Shown one piece after another: positions 1 through 8,893 of a stretch of 26,534 bases of DNA; position 1 is the first letter of the stretch, and each line of letters starts with the position of its first letter. The translations under genes were made by a program, and so were the position numbers. Where the stretch lies: assembly GCA_003150315.1 (NCBI GenBank), contig QAML01000045.1, positions 1 to 26,534 on the forward strand. Direction: 5' to 3'. Below the pieces are notes generated by a model, which ran no database searches, was not told the DNA's origin, and worked only from the letters and a program-made list of their open reading frames with translations. Source of the DNA: Prevotellaceae bacterium (GTDB lineage: Bacteria > Bacteroidota > Bacteroidia > Bacteroidales > Bacteroidaceae).

Positions 1-57
1 GTGCCTTGTATTTTAAAATATATGGCTTGTATTTTTTACAACATGCCTTATGTTTTT
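1..57. repeat. 21-bp-unit palindromic repeat, copy 1 (cut by window edge)
   Basis: This is a partial copy of the repeat family also found at 8894-8974, 14132-14213 and 20223-20313. Read on the minus strand, it holds two complete 21-bp units (the first beginning CATAAGGCAT, the second TACAAGCCAT) and the start of a third (TACAAGGCAC) that runs off the window. The other half of the expected palindrome is therefore missing. It lies about 50 nt past the stop codon of the AraC-type gene, so it occupies the 3' flank of that gene as the other copies do for theirs. Confidence 0.8.
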
Positions 58-106
58 CAAGACGTGGTAAAGAAGAAAAATAACAACAGAAAAGTTGCTC
101 AAAAAT

Positions 107-1276
107 TTATTCCGAATGGACGGATTTTTGCGATTCTCTCCATTCCGTGGGCGTGCAGCTTTCTTTTGCTTTGAAAATGCGGTAAAGATGTGAGCGTGAG
201 GAAAAACCACATTTCGCGGAAATCACGTCGTTGCTGTAGTTGGGAAAGTCAATCATCATCTTTTTGGCGGCATCGAAGCGAATGTCGCTAAGCCATAACC
301 TGAAAGTAGTGTTGACAGACTTTCCCAAATATTGCTTCAAATCTTTCTGAGAAATTTTTAGGGCGGAAGAAAGTGTCATCAAGTTGACCGAACTGTCTTT
401 ATATCCCTCGGTTTTGCACCAATCTTCGAGTGCGAGTTTAATGGAACATTCGCGTTCGGGCGACAGCGCCGTGTCGGATGTTTCGGAATCTTCTTCATTT
501 TCTACAACAGAAGTGTTGGTGTGAGTTTGTCCGAATGCGGGATAAATGTAGTCATTTGCATTTTTCGGAGTCAGTGTGTCTTCGGAGGGTGTATAGTTGT
601 AGGCAATGGCAATGAAATTCATATTGAAGAACAGTACGGCAAGCAGTGCAATAGGTCCAACTATGTACAGTAGGGTAGTGGAGAGAATGGCAAAAGGCAT
701 TACAAATGCTGCAAGGAAGAGGAATGTAAGACCTGCATGTGAGTATCTGACAAACGGCATCAAGTCTGTGGCGGTCATTGTTTCCAATATTTTCTTTCGC
801 TTAAGCATTTCGCGGAAGTTCATATAGATGCAAAACACAACGTTTGCGCCAAAGAGAAAAAGCATGACATATAGCCATGCGCCGATGTGCATGTTGCCGT
901 TTAGGAATGCGCCAATACCGAAAACAATGATTATTGCGGCATAAAAGCAAGCGCAAACTGTGCCAAACTTTCCACGCTTGGTTTGTGTGGTCTCTATATT
1001 ATATATGGCGTAGGATATGAGTGTGAAGCATGGAGTATAGATAAGAATGTTCACAACTGCCCCGAGATCATCGGCATGATTGCGAAAGCCGAAAAGCATT
1101 TGCATCAGATATTGCGCAGCCATGCCTATCATGGCGATGAAAAGCATACTGCGCGATTGCTCATAGCGTGTGTTTGTCCATTTGACATGCAGACGACTGA
1201 TGCCAATGACTAATGCATTTATCACCATAAAGATGAAGCATGCAAATTGCAGTAAATATAAAGAATCGGTTTGCAA
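107..1276 (-). CDS. Membrane-anchored AraC-family transcriptional regulator
   Basis: A 389-residue protein with two parts. Residues 1-225 contain seven hydrophobic segments (about 5-27, 44-64, 73-93, 107-125, 131-152, 180-200, 203-225). After an acidic linker, residues 280-383 form an AraC-type double helix-turn-helix, with the typical second-helix pattern ending in CGFSSRSHLYRIFK. This architecture is common in Bacteroidales and suggests a regulator that senses a membrane or envelope signal; the ligand and targets are unknown. The start is TTG at 1276: an in-frame TAA lies four codons upstream, and the first internal ATG (1228) would cut the first membrane helix in half, so TTG is preferred but not certain. 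No partner gene adjoins it; the next gene upstream is a small winged-helix protein about 300 nt away. A repeat follows its stop. Confidence 0.85.
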   Translation of the reverse strand: MQTDSLYLLQFACFIFMVINALVIGISRLHVKWTNTRYEQSRSMLFIAMIGMAAQYLMQMLFGFRNHADDLGAVVNILIYTPCFTLISYAIYNIETTQTKRGKFGTVCACFYAAIIIVFGIGAFLNGNMHIGAWLYVMLFLFGANVVFCIYMNFREMLKRKKILETMTATDLMPFVRYSHAGLTFLFLAAFVMPFAILSTTLLYIVGPIALLAVLFFNMNFIAIAYNYTPSEDTLTPKNANDYIYPAFGQTHTNTSVVENEEDSETSDTALSPERECSIKLALEDWCKTEGYKDSSVNLMTLSSALKISQKDLKQYLGKSVNTTFRLWLSDIRFDAAKKMMIDFPNYSNDVISAKCGFSSRSHLYRIFKAKESCTPTEWRESQKSVHSE

Positions 1277-1516
1277 TATGGTACTTTATGTTCCCCGATG
1301 GAGTTGGTAGAACAAATACGTTTTACAATACAAAAATACAACAATTCTCAAAAATATTCCCTCTGCCTGAAAAGAAAGAGAGGATGTTAGAAAGAATGTG
1401 TGTTGAAAAAGCGAATTTCTTTATGTTTTAGTTCTTACGAATTTGCGCATTATTTGTACTCAAAGCGGTAAAGATTTGTACATTTACTCAGAACAAAACG
1501 CGTGTGCGTATAAAAC
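1277..1516. other. Non-coding leader between the AraC-type gene and the winged-helix gene
   Basis: About 240 AT-rich nt with no convincing gene; the short plus-strand ORFs here overlap real minus-strand genes and have no recognisable domains. The promoter of the AraC-type gene should lie here. A TAnnTTTG-like string occurs on the minus strand around 1335-1345, but I could not pair it with a well-spaced TTG, so no promoter is assigned. Confidence 0.4.
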
Positions 1517-1552
1517 AAAAGACCTCCATATAAATTTATGGAGGCTTTTGTT
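1517..1552 (-). terminator. Intrinsic terminator of the winged-helix gene
   Basis: A hairpin with a perfect CCTCCAT/ATGGAGG stem (1523-1529 with 1538-1544), extended by A/T pairs and with an AT-rich loop. It is followed on the minus strand by CTTTTGTTTT. It lies 22 nt past the stop of the gene at 1574-1774. The flanking A and T tracts are nearly symmetric, so it could work in both directions. Confidence 0.8.
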
Positions 1553-1573
1553 AGCTTTGTATAACCGGAAAGG

Positions 1574-1774
1574 TTACTTTAGTTCAAATGTTGTTTCGCT
1601 GCTTTCTTCGTCGATAGTAAGTTTGTCTTCGCGAAGTAACCAGCCCAATCCGAGATAGAAGTCTTTTTCGTTGATTTTGGCTGCTTTCTTAATTTGTTTA
1701 AGCGTCATAGCACCCTTTTCATTGAGTACGGTCCAAATCTTTCCTGCTGTTTCTCCAGCTTTTTCTTGTAGCAT
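1574..1774 (-). CDS. Winged helix-turn-helix protein, DUF2582 family
   Basis: A 66-residue protein that matches the small DUF2582 winged-helix proteins of Bacteroidetes: an opening helix (ETAGKIWTVLNEKG), the recognition-like segment TLKQIKKAAKINEKDFYLGLGWL, and a C-terminal wing (REDKLTIDEE). The whole protein is a single DNA-binding-like domain without sensor or enzyme part. Its role is not established; it may be a small DNA-binding or scaffold protein. It is a single-gene unit: a terminator lies just downstream, a candidate promoter -7 element upstream, and the lpxA-like operon terminates before it. The ATG at 1774 is the only start in the frame and the length fits the family. Confidence 0.85.
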   Translation of the reverse strand: MLQEKAGETAGKIWTVLNEKGAMTLKQIKKAAKINEKDFYLGLGWLLREDKLTIDEESSETTFELK

Positions 1775-1830
1775 AATATTTTTGTTTTTGTGGATTTGAA
1801 GTTTTTCTTAGTCTTCAATTTATACCGAAG

Positions 1831-1838
1831 CAAAATTA
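1831..1838 (-). promoter_or_regulatory. Candidate -7 element of the winged-helix gene
   Basis: The minus strand reads TAATTTTG, a full match to the Bacteroidetes TAnnTTTG element, 56 nt upstream of the ATG at 1774. No TTG lies 17-21 nt further upstream (the nearest is about 26 nt away), so this rests on the -7 element alone. Confidence 0.4.
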
Positions 1839-1930
1839 GCGTTTTATTTCCTGTGCCTGTGCTACAATAATGAAAATTTGAATGTTGCGCACAATATGAC
1901 TAGAAATTTGCAATACAAGTTTTACAAACA

Positions 1931-1962
1931 AAAAAGGCTGTAAAATTATTTACAGCCTTTTT
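1931..1962 (-). terminator. Intrinsic terminator of the efflux/lpxA-like operon
   Basis: A 12-bp perfect stem (AAAGGCTGTAAA with TTTACAGCCTTT, 1933-1944 and 1949-1960) with a 4-nt loop and T-tracts on both sides. It starts 18 nt past the stop of the LpxA-like gene, so it should end the four-gene operon beginning at 8617. The symmetry suggests bidirectional function. Confidence 0.88.
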
Positions 1963-1979
1963 ATAGAGTGGTTTAGTAA

Positions 1980-2765
1980 TTAATATTCTGCCTGAATTAT
2001 TCCTTGTTTTGATGTTTCTATGAATCTCACGATGTTTGAAATCTCTTCGCTTTGCGGAATCTGCTCTTTTATTTTCATAACAGCGTCTTCTATGCTTGTA
2101 TCTCCATTGAAAACGAGTCTGTAAGCATTGGCAATGTGTCGCAGAATACGTTCACTGACATTCTTGTAGTTTGCAAGGATTTTGGCATTCACACCGTGGT
2201 AAACAACGGGATTACCACTTGTGATAATATACGGAGGAACGTCTTTTTGAACTCTGCACCCGCTTTGGATAAGTGAAAGTCGTCCAATTCGGTTTCCTTC
2301 GTGAAGAACCACAAGATTGGAAAGAATGGCTTCGTTTTCAATAACAGTGTTACCAGCAATGATTGTTGCTATGCCAAGAACGGTGTTGTCGTGAATGTCA
2401 GCATCGTGGCATATATGCACTTTCTCCATTATGTGATTGCCGTTGCCAATTTTTGTAGCTCTGTCAGCATGTGTGCCTCGTGCAATTACAACATTCTCGC
2501 GAATATCATTATTGTCTCCAACAATTAAACGACTTGCTTCGCCGTGATATTTGAAATCTTGCGGATCAACTCCCAAGAGAGCGTGTCCATGGATTCTGTT
2601 GTTTTTGCCGATAGTAGTTCCTTTAAGAACTCCTGCATAAGGCATTATGATACAGTTGTCTCCAATTTCTACATCTTCGCCTATAAAAGCGAATGGCATT
2701 ACTTCAACGTTGTTTCCCAATTTTGCTGTTGGGTCAACGTATGCTTGCTTGCTTATCATGGTCAA
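1980..2765 (-). CDS. lpxA: Divergent LpxA-like UDP-GlcNAc O-acyltransferase, last gene of the efflux operon
   Basis: A 261-residue left-handed beta-helix protein with hexapeptide repeats through residue 185 and the LpxA C-terminal helical domain after it. Classical LpxA transfers a hydroxyacyl chain from ACP to UDP-GlcNAc in the first step of lipid A synthesis. Aligned from memory with E. coli LpxA, K72, H117, the catalytic base H120 and H155 are kept (equivalents of K76, H122, H125, H160). N139 replaces H144, E156 replaces Q161, and the KRRGFS stretch that carries the sugar-nucleotide-binding arginine has become NYKNVS. It does not lie beside lpxD, lpxC/fabZ or lpxB but 12 nt behind the efflux outer-membrane gene. 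It is probably a paralogue with changed substrate or acyl preference, or a degenerate LpxA; the gene symbol marks the family only. Confidence 0.8.
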   Translation of the reverse strand: MTMISKQAYVDPTAKLGNNVEVMPFAFIGEDVEIGDNCIIMPYAGVLKGTTIGKNNRIHGHALLGVDPQDFKYHGEASRLIVGDNNDIRENVVIARGTHADRATKIGNGNHIMEKVHICHDADIHDNTVLGIATIIAGNTVIENEAILSNLVVLHEGNRIGRLSLIQSGCRVQKDVPPYIITSGNPVVYHGVNAKILANYKNVSERILRHIANAYRLVFNGDTSIEDAVMKIKEQIPQSEEISNIVRFIETSKQGIIQAEY

Positions 2766-2777
2766 TGTCTTTTATGA

Positions 2778-4196
2778 TTAGTTTCTGCCGCCTCCGAGTG
2801 CTGCGTATAAGTTTACGGCTGCCTGAAGTTTGGCGTAATTATCATTTATAAGTGTTAGTTGCGCATTAAGTAAAGACATCTCTGCAGTAAGCTTTGCAAG
2901 GTATGTGGTAGAACGGTCGTATTTGAAAAGCTCGTTTGTTTGGTCGCGTGTCTTTTCCAAAGCTTTTACCTGATCTTTACATATAGTTGCCTGCTCGCAT
3001 GCAGATTTGTAAGAATACAGAGCGTTACTTACTTCGCTTCCTGCATTCAAAAGCGTTTGCTCAAAATTATTTTGTGCTGTGCGCTGTTGTGATTGAGCAA
3101 TTTTAAGTTGTGCTGTGAGTTTGCCTTGTGCAAATATCGGCTGTGTCAATTGTCCTACGAGAGTTGTTATTATTTTGCCGGGATTTACAATCTTTCCGTT
3201 GCTGTTTGTCCAGCCTGCTTGTCCCGTTATAGTGAGATTGGGGTAGAAAGCAGAGTAGGCAGCGTTAGTTGCATAAAAAGCATTTCTTAAAGAATACTCG
3301 GCAGCTTTCACGTCAGGACGGTTGGATAGCAATTGCACAGGAACACCTGCAGACATATTTGCGGGTAATTGTTGTGCGTCAAGAGTGGAGCGGGTAATAG
3401 CATGAGGAGCTTCGTGCAAAATCTTGCATATTGAGTTTTCTGTTTCTCTGATGCTTTCTTGTAAAGCCGGTATGGTTGTATTTATTTGCAAGTAATTAGC
3501 TCTGCTTTGTTCTACAGATGCCGTATTTGTCATTGCTGCTTTTTGCATCGCTTCCATGGCTTTTACGTTCTTTCCCCAGAGTTCCGAAGTCTCGCGAGTA
3601 GTTTGCAATTGCTCGTCAAGCATGAGAAGAGTATAATATAGGTTTGCCACGTTAGCTATAATCTGTGTTTGTACAGATTGTTTATAGGCACTGCTTTGCA
3701 TAAGTACAGACTTTGCTTGTTCTTTAGCATTGCGAATGCTTCCTAACAAATCTGCTTGCCACGAAGCAACTAAAGGAACGGAATATGTCTTAACAGTTTT
3801 TCCTCCGCCAAAACTGTTGAGCGTTCCTTGCGCATTCAAACTCAAAGAAGGAAGATAAGCAAGTTTTGCCGATTTTAATGCAGCCTGCACCTGTTCTATG
3901 TTTTCTTGAGCATTAAGCAAATCTGTATTTTTCGTCAATGCTTTTTCTATCAGAGTCTGCAAGTTCGCATCTGTGAAAACTTGTCTCCAAGGTGTGTTCC
4001 CGAAGTTCAGTGTATCACTAACCAAAATACCGGTAACACTTGTAGTGTCGCGGTAAAGCCCTGTTGTCGGAAGATTGCTTGGACGTTCGTAATTAGAATA
4101 TATTCTACAGCTGTATAAGCTGAAGGCAGCAAGCAGCAACATAAAAATGTTGCCTGCTGCTTTCTTTATATTTATGATTGTTATCATGTGTCTCAT
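2778..4196 (-). CDS. Outer-membrane efflux lipoprotein, TolC/OprM (NodT) family
   Basis: A 472-residue outer-membrane channel of an RND tripartite pump. The N-terminus has a hydrophobic stretch and a lipobox ending at C30 (FSLYSC), so it is lipid-anchored like OprM. Two outer-membrane-efflux repeats follow, with the typical long helices rich in Ala, Gln and Asn, the NRPDVKAAEYSLR motif near the middle and the closing ALGGG. The start ATG overlaps the stop of the pump gene by four bases (ATGA), which suggests translational coupling, and the LpxA-like gene follows 12 nt after its stop. It should form the exit duct across the outer membrane for substrates taken by the pump; substrates cannot be read from sequence. 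Confidence 0.95.
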   Translation of the reverse strand: MRHMITIINIKKAAGNIFMLLLAAFSLYSCRIYSNYERPSNLPTTGLYRDTTSVTGILVSDTLNFGNTPWRQVFTDANLQTLIEKALTKNTDLLNAQENIEQVQAALKSAKLAYLPSLSLNAQGTLNSFGGGKTVKTYSVPLVASWQADLLGSIRNAKEQAKSVLMQSSAYKQSVQTQIIANVANLYYTLLMLDEQLQTTRETSELWGKNVKAMEAMQKAAMTNTASVEQSRANYLQINTTIPALQESIRETENSICKILHEAPHAITRSTLDAQQLPANMSAGVPVQLLSNRPDVKAAEYSLRNAFYATNAAYSAFYPNLTITGQAGWTNSNGKIVNPGKIITTLVGQLTQPIFAQGKLTAQLKIAQSQQRTAQNNFEQTLLNAGSEVSNALYSYKSACEQATICKDQVKALEKTRDQTNELFKYDRSTTYLAKLTAEMSLLNAQLTLINDNYAKLQAAVNLYAALGGGRN

Positions 4197-7100
4197 TTTT
4201 TTATGGAATATTGTGCAATATCTCCGCTGGCATCGCTGTTATCAATATCTTCCCAAACCATAGGTTTAACTTTTTCCTGAAGATATTCGAATATAACAAA
4301 GAGAGAAGGTATTACGAAAATCTGGCAAATAACACCGATAAGCATACCACCAACTGCAGCTGCGCCGAGGGAACGGTTACCGTTTGCTCCAACTCCCATG
4401 GCAAACATAAGCGGGAGAAGTCCGACAATCATAGCAAGTGATGTCATGATAATAGGTCTTAAACGTGCTCCTGCGCCGAGGACGGCAGCCCAAGTTATGC
4501 TCATACCCATTTTTCTTCTTTCGAGCGCGAACTGCACAATAAGTATGGCGTTCTTTGCAAGCAGACCAATAAGCATGATTAGTGAAATCTGTACATATAT
4601 ATTATTAGATGCCGAGCCTAAGAACGGTAATACAATATTTGCCAAACCAAGCAACTGTATGAATATAAAGCTACCGGCAAGTCCGAAAGGTACGGACAGA
4701 ATTACCGCCAATGGGAGCAAATAGCTTTCGTATTGTGCACTAAGAAGCAAATATATAAATGTTATACAGAGCAAGAATATAATTGCCGTTGCGCTACCGC
4801 TGCTTGATTGTTCCTCACGGGTAATACCTGAGTATTCGTAGCCATATCCGGTAGGCAAGTACTTTTCTGCCACTTCTTGGATGGCTTTAATAGCCTCACC
4901 ACTACTGTAACCGTCTCCCGGGTTTCCGTTAATAGCCATTGACGTGTACATATTGAAGCGGCTGATACTGCTCGGACCATAAACTTTTCTTACAGACATA
5001 AACTGCGTGATGGGAGCCATTTCGTTACCATTGCGTACTTTTATTTTCTTCAAAGATTCCAAGTTGGTACGTTCGCTGCGTTCGGATTGTATCATGACAC
5101 GGTAGAGTTTACCGAATCTGTTGAAGTTCGAAGCATATAGACCGCCGTAATATCCTTGCAAGGTGGTAAGAATATCGTTAGGGGTGAGTCCTGCTTTCAT
5201 ACATTCAGCAGCGTCAATATCAATCATGTATTGAGGATAATTAGGACGGAATGAAGTTTGAGCCTGAGTAATCTCCGGTCTTTCATTAAGATGAGCTATG
5301 AAATCCTGTGCAATTTTGTAGAAAGATTCAATAGAACCGCCGGTTTTATCCTGCAGGTTTATTTGGAAACCGTTCGAAACACTGTAACCGTTAATCATAG
5401 GTGGACCAAAGAAGAGAACCTGTGCGTCTTTTATCAAACGGCGTGCATTTAGATAAAGAGTACCAACTACTACATTGGAACTTTCTTTTATAGAACGTTC
5501 GTCCCAGTCTTTTAGTTTACAGATAAACGAACCAGCATTCGAACCTTGTCCGCCAAGAAAGCTATAACCGGAAATCTGCGTATGGCTTTGTACTGCGGGA
5601 TTTGCAGTAATCAAACTGTCGATCTTTGCCAAAACTGTTTCGGTGCGGTCCTGTGAAGTTCCTTCAGGAAGGTCCACAGTTCCCATAACGGTACCAGTAT
5701 CTTCATTAGGAACGAATCCCGTAGGAGTAACTGCCATCAATGTAACCAATGCAGCAATGCCTATAACCACAAAACCGAGCGTCAGATACGGACGATGAAT
5801 CTGTTTCAATACTGCATTTTTATATTTACCGAGCAAAGTATTATATGTGGTATTGAAAGCCGTGTGGAATCGGTCAATGAAAGTTGATTTCTTTTTCTGA
5901 TTCTCATCGTGAGGTTTTAGGAATATTGCACAAAGAGCAGGACTAAGTGTAAGAGCATTCAGAGCCGAAAGTGCAATTGCAATAGCCATTGTCAAACCAA
6001 ACTGACGGTAGAATATACCGGAAGTTCCTGAAATAAAACTTACAGGAATAAACACCGCCATCATCACGAGGGTAATGGATATGATTGCTCCTCCAAGTTC
6101 GTGCATTGCATCAATAGATGCTTTGCGCGAAGATTGATAACCCTGATCAAGTTTGGCGTGAACGCCTTCCACGACGACAATGGCGTCGTCGACGACAATG
6201 GCTATGGCTAACACCATTGCTCCCAAGGTAAGAAGATTTATACTGAAACCGAGTAATTTCAGGAAGAAGAAAGTTCCCAGCAATGCCACAGGGATTGCGA
6301 TTGCAGGAATAAGCGTGGAGCGCATATCCTGAAGGAAGATGTAAACCACGATAAACACAAGAATAAACGCTTCGATAAGTGTTTTCAATACTTCATGTAT
6401 TGATGCAAACAAGAAGTCGTTTACATTCTGTGCAACGTTTATATCCAATCCTGTGGGAAGATCTTTCTTTGCATCGTCCAAAACTTTGGTAAGATCCTTT
6501 ACAACCTGTGTTGCATTAGAACCTGCCATTTGGAAAGCAATACTTGTTACACCTGTATAACCATTTACTTTGTTTGTGAAGGCATAGGTAAGACGTCCCA
6601 ATTCTATGCGTGCAATGTCTTTAAGTCTAAGAATCTGACCGTCCGAAGTGGCACGTATAACAATGTTCTCAAATTCGTGTTCGTCCTGCAAACGACCGCG
6701 ATAACGCAAAGTATATTCAAATGTCTGATTCTCGCGTTCACCAATTTTACCCGGCGCAGCTTCAATGTTTTGTTGTGCCAGGGCGGTAGTTACATCGGCA
6801 GGCATTAAATGATACTGAGCCATAAGCTCAGGCTTGAGCCATATTCGCATGGAATAGTCAGCACCCATCACAAAAGCTTCACCAACGCCGTTTACACGCT
6901 GAATTTCAGGAATGATATTGATTTTTGCGTAGTTTTCAATAAATCTCTGGTCGTACTTACCGCTTTTATCATAGAGGGTAAATACCATCAACATACTGTT
7001 CTGGCGTTTTTCGGTGGTAACACCGATTTTTGTTACTTCGGCGGGAAGAAGACCGGTTGCGGAAGACACTTTGTTCTGTACGTTCACGGCTGCCATATCC

Positions 7101-7402
7101 GGGTCGGTTCCCTGTTTGAAAGTAATGGTGATACTTGCATCACCGGTATTTGAAGCCGACGAAGACATGTAGTCCATGTTTTCCACACCGTTTATAGCTT
7201 CTTCCAAAGGCACGACAACACTGTTTAGAGTTGTCTGTGCGTTTGCACCGGTATAAGATGCTCTTACAGACACAGTAGGAGGAGCAATGTCAGGATATTG
7301 CTCGATAGGCAGGGTAACCAAACCTATCACACCCAATATTACGATGATTATGGAAATCACCGTTGACAGCACAGGGCGATTAATAAATCTGTCTAATTTC
7401 AT
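4193..7402 (-). CDS. RND multidrug efflux pump inner-membrane subunit, HAE1/AcrB family
   Basis: A 1069-residue proton-driven transporter of AcrB type. The N-terminus MKLDRFINRPV is typical, followed by a first transmembrane helix, a porter loop with PDIAPPTV, a second block of helices from about residue 340, and a repeat of the same fold in the second half. The proton-relay residues are present: D405 and D406 in VVDDAIVVVE and K950 in GLLAKNAILIVQFA. Length and motifs fit the family, with no sign of damage. It is the second gene of the operon, 45 nt after the adaptor and overlapping the outer-membrane gene by four bases. Expected substrates are hydrophobic or amphipathic compounds such as drugs and bile salts, but this is family knowledge. 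Confidence 0.97.
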   Translation of the reverse strand: MKLDRFINRPVLSTVISIIIVILGVIGLVTLPIEQYPDIAPPTVSVRASYTGANAQTTLNSVVVPLEEAINGVENMDYMSSSASNTGDASITITFKQGTDPDMAAVNVQNKVSSATGLLPAEVTKIGVTTEKRQNSMLMVFTLYDKSGKYDQRFIENYAKINIIPEIQRVNGVGEAFVMGADYSMRIWLKPELMAQYHLMPADVTTALAQQNIEAAPGKIGERENQTFEYTLRYRGRLQDEHEFENIVIRATSDGQILRLKDIARIELGRLTYAFTNKVNGYTGVTSIAFQMAGSNATQVVKDLTKVLDDAKKDLPTGLDINVAQNVNDFLFASIHEVLKTLIEAFILVFIVVYIFLQDMRSTLIPAIAIPVALLGTFFFLKLLGFSINLLTLGAMVLAIAIVVDDAIVVVEGVHAKLDQGYQSSRKASIDAMHELGGAIISITLVMMAVFIPVSFISGTSGIFYRQFGLTMAIAIALSALNALTLSPALCAIFLKPHDENQKKKSTFIDRFHTAFNTTYNTLLGKYKNAVLKQIHRPYLTLGFVVIGIAALVTLMAVTPTGFVPNEDTGTVMGTVDLPEGTSQDRTETVLAKIDSLITANPAVQSHTQISGYSFLGGQGSNAGSFICKLKDWDERSIKESSNVVVGTLYLNARRLIKDAQVLFFGPPMINGYSVSNGFQINLQDKTGGSIESFYKIAQDFIAHLNERPEITQAQTSFRPNYPQYMIDIDAAECMKAGLTPNDILTTLQGYYGGLYASNFNRFGKLYRVMIQSERSERTNLESLKKIKVRNGNEMAPITQFMSVRKVYGPSSISRFNMYTSMAINGNPGDGYSSGEAIKAIQEVAEKYLPTGYGYEYSGITREEQSSSGSATAIIFLLCITFIYLLLSAQYESYLLPLAVILSVPFGLAGSFIFIQLLGLANIVLPFLGSASNNIYVQISLIMLIGLLAKNAILIVQFALERRKMGMSITWAAVLGAGARLRPIIMTSLAMIVGLLPLMFAMGVGANGNRSLGAAAVGGMLIGVICQIFVIPSLFVIFEYLQEKVKPMVWEDIDNSDASGDIAQYSIKK

Positions 7403-7447
7403 TTATTTCAATCTTATATGTTTATGTATGTTTTGCAGCAGCGTGGA

Positions 7448-8617
7448 TTAGAAAGGCAGTTTGCCGTCTTTCTCGTCTTGAAGAGTCTGCTGGAAATTCT
7501 TTGCCGACTGTGCAGCGGTTATAGGCTTTATAACCATGTCGTTTTTGAGAGTGTTTACACCTTCCACCACAATTCTTTCGCCACTTTCAAGTCCTGAAGT
7601 AACAATGTAGTTCTTTCCGTCGTTCTCACTTGCCACTTCTATTTCACGTTGTGTAACTTTATTGTCTTTTCCTACAACATATACAAACTTCTTGTCCTGA
7701 ATTTCGTAAGTGGCTTTTTGAGGAATAACGATTGCTGCGTTGTAAGTTTGTGGAATCAGGATGCTTCCCGTACCGCCACTGCGAAGTTCGTGCTTAGGAT
7801 TGGGGAATGTGGCACGCATGCTTACCGAACCTGTGTTTTGATCGATTACTCCGCTTACGGTTTCTACTTTTCCGTCATAAGCATATATAGTTCCGTCTGT
7901 AAGCTTAAGCTTTACGGAAGGAAGTTGTGAGATTGCAGCTTTTACATTGCCGCTGTTACGTGTCATCTCGAGAAGTTGTTTTTCTGTCATCGAGAAATAA
8001 ACATACATTTCTGCAATGTTCGACACTGTTGTAAGCGGAGTGGCACTTGCAGAACTTACAAGGCTACCAACCCTGTAGGGAATTTCGCCTACAACACCGT
8101 TTGACGGGCTGACCACAGTGCAATAGCTCAATTGTTCAAGTGCGTTTGTGAGATTAGCCTTGGCTTGTGCAAGTTGCGCCTCTGCCGAAGCCAAATTGTC
8201 AAGGGCTGTCTGAAGGTCGAAGTCGCTTATGATTTGACGCTTGTGAAGTTCGCGTTTGTTTTCAACTGTGAGTTTCATGGTATTCAAAGATGCTTTTGCC
8301 ACTTCAACAGAAGCTTTCGCGCTTTTAACCTGTGCTTCGTATTGCACACGGTCTATCATGAACAATGGTTGACCTTGTTTTACCGTACTTCCTTCGTCAA
8401 CGCATAGTTTGGTTATGAAACCCGAAACTTTCGGACGAATTTCAATGTCCTGCTTACCCTTTATGGTTGCCGGATAAGACGTGGATTGTTCCGAAGAACT
8501 TGTAGCAACTGTTTCTACTACATACTCGTCAGGGGTATTTGTGTCCTGACTCGATTTCTTGCCGCAACTTACGAAGGCAAGAACCGCCAATGCGATTACA
8601 ATTCCGTTTCTAATCAT
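7448..8617 (-). CDS. RND efflux periplasmic adaptor lipoprotein (membrane fusion protein)
   Basis: A 389-residue AcrA/MexA-type adaptor. The signal peptide ends in a lipobox with C18 (LAFVSC), so it is anchored by lipid to the periplasmic face. A split lipoyl/barrel-sandwich domain follows (VSGFITKLCVDEGSTVKQGQPLF and the matching half around VSPSNGVVGEIPYRVGSLV), with an alpha-hairpin between, then beta-barrel and membrane-proximal domains (GLESGERIVVEG). It links the pump to the outer-membrane channel. It is the first gene of the operon, with a good Bacteroidetes promoter 41 nt upstream and no regulator gene adjoining. The ATG at 8617 gives the intact signal peptide. Confidence 0.96.
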   Translation of the reverse strand: MIRNGIVIALAVLAFVSCGKKSSQDTNTPDEYVVETVATSSSEQSTSYPATIKGKQDIEIRPKVSGFITKLCVDEGSTVKQGQPLFMIDRVQYEAQVKSAKASVEVAKASLNTMKLTVENKRELHKRQIISDFDLQTALDNLASAEAQLAQAKANLTNALEQLSYCTVVSPSNGVVGEIPYRVGSLVSSASATPLTTVSNIAEMYVYFSMTEKQLLEMTRNSGNVKAAISQLPSVKLKLTDGTIYAYDGKVETVSGVIDQNTGSVSMRATFPNPKHELRSGGTGSILIPQTYNAAIVIPQKATYEIQDKKFVYVVGKDNKVTQREIEVASENDGKNYIVTSGLESGERIVVEGVNTLKNDMVIKPITAAQSAKNFQQTLQDEKDGKLPF

Positions 8618-8657
8618 TGGTTAAACTGCTTTGTTTTATACTCTTTATTTATCCATG

Positions 8658-8685
8658 CAAAGTTACGAAACATATTTTTCCTCAA
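8658..8685 (-). promoter_or_regulatory. Promoter of the RND efflux operon
   Basis: On the minus strand a TTG (-33 element, 8683-8685) is followed after 17 nt by TAACTTTG (-7 element, 8658-8665), a full match to the Bacteroidetes primary-sigma consensus. Transcription would begin about 8650, giving a leader of roughly 30 nt before the adaptor ATG at 8617. Confidence 0.75.
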
Positions 8686-8893
8686 AAAACATTTCCCTTG
8701 GGTTTCTCACTTAATAATTACTAATCAAATGCTGTTTGTAAGGTAAGATTTGTTAAATGGAAGCAAAAGAAACCGTAACAGGCGAGAAAGCCCCGAATCA
8801 TTACTATTTTCTATGCTTTCGTGAGTCATTGACATGTAGAAAACAGATACAAAAAAGCCTTGTTTTTTGCCCTGTTCCCGCACCCAAGAAAAT

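Noticed and set aside
6530..7153. Plus-strand ORFs opposite the RND pump gene (92 and 114 codons)
   Set aside because: They are antisense to a gene with complete family motifs and show no recognisable domains.
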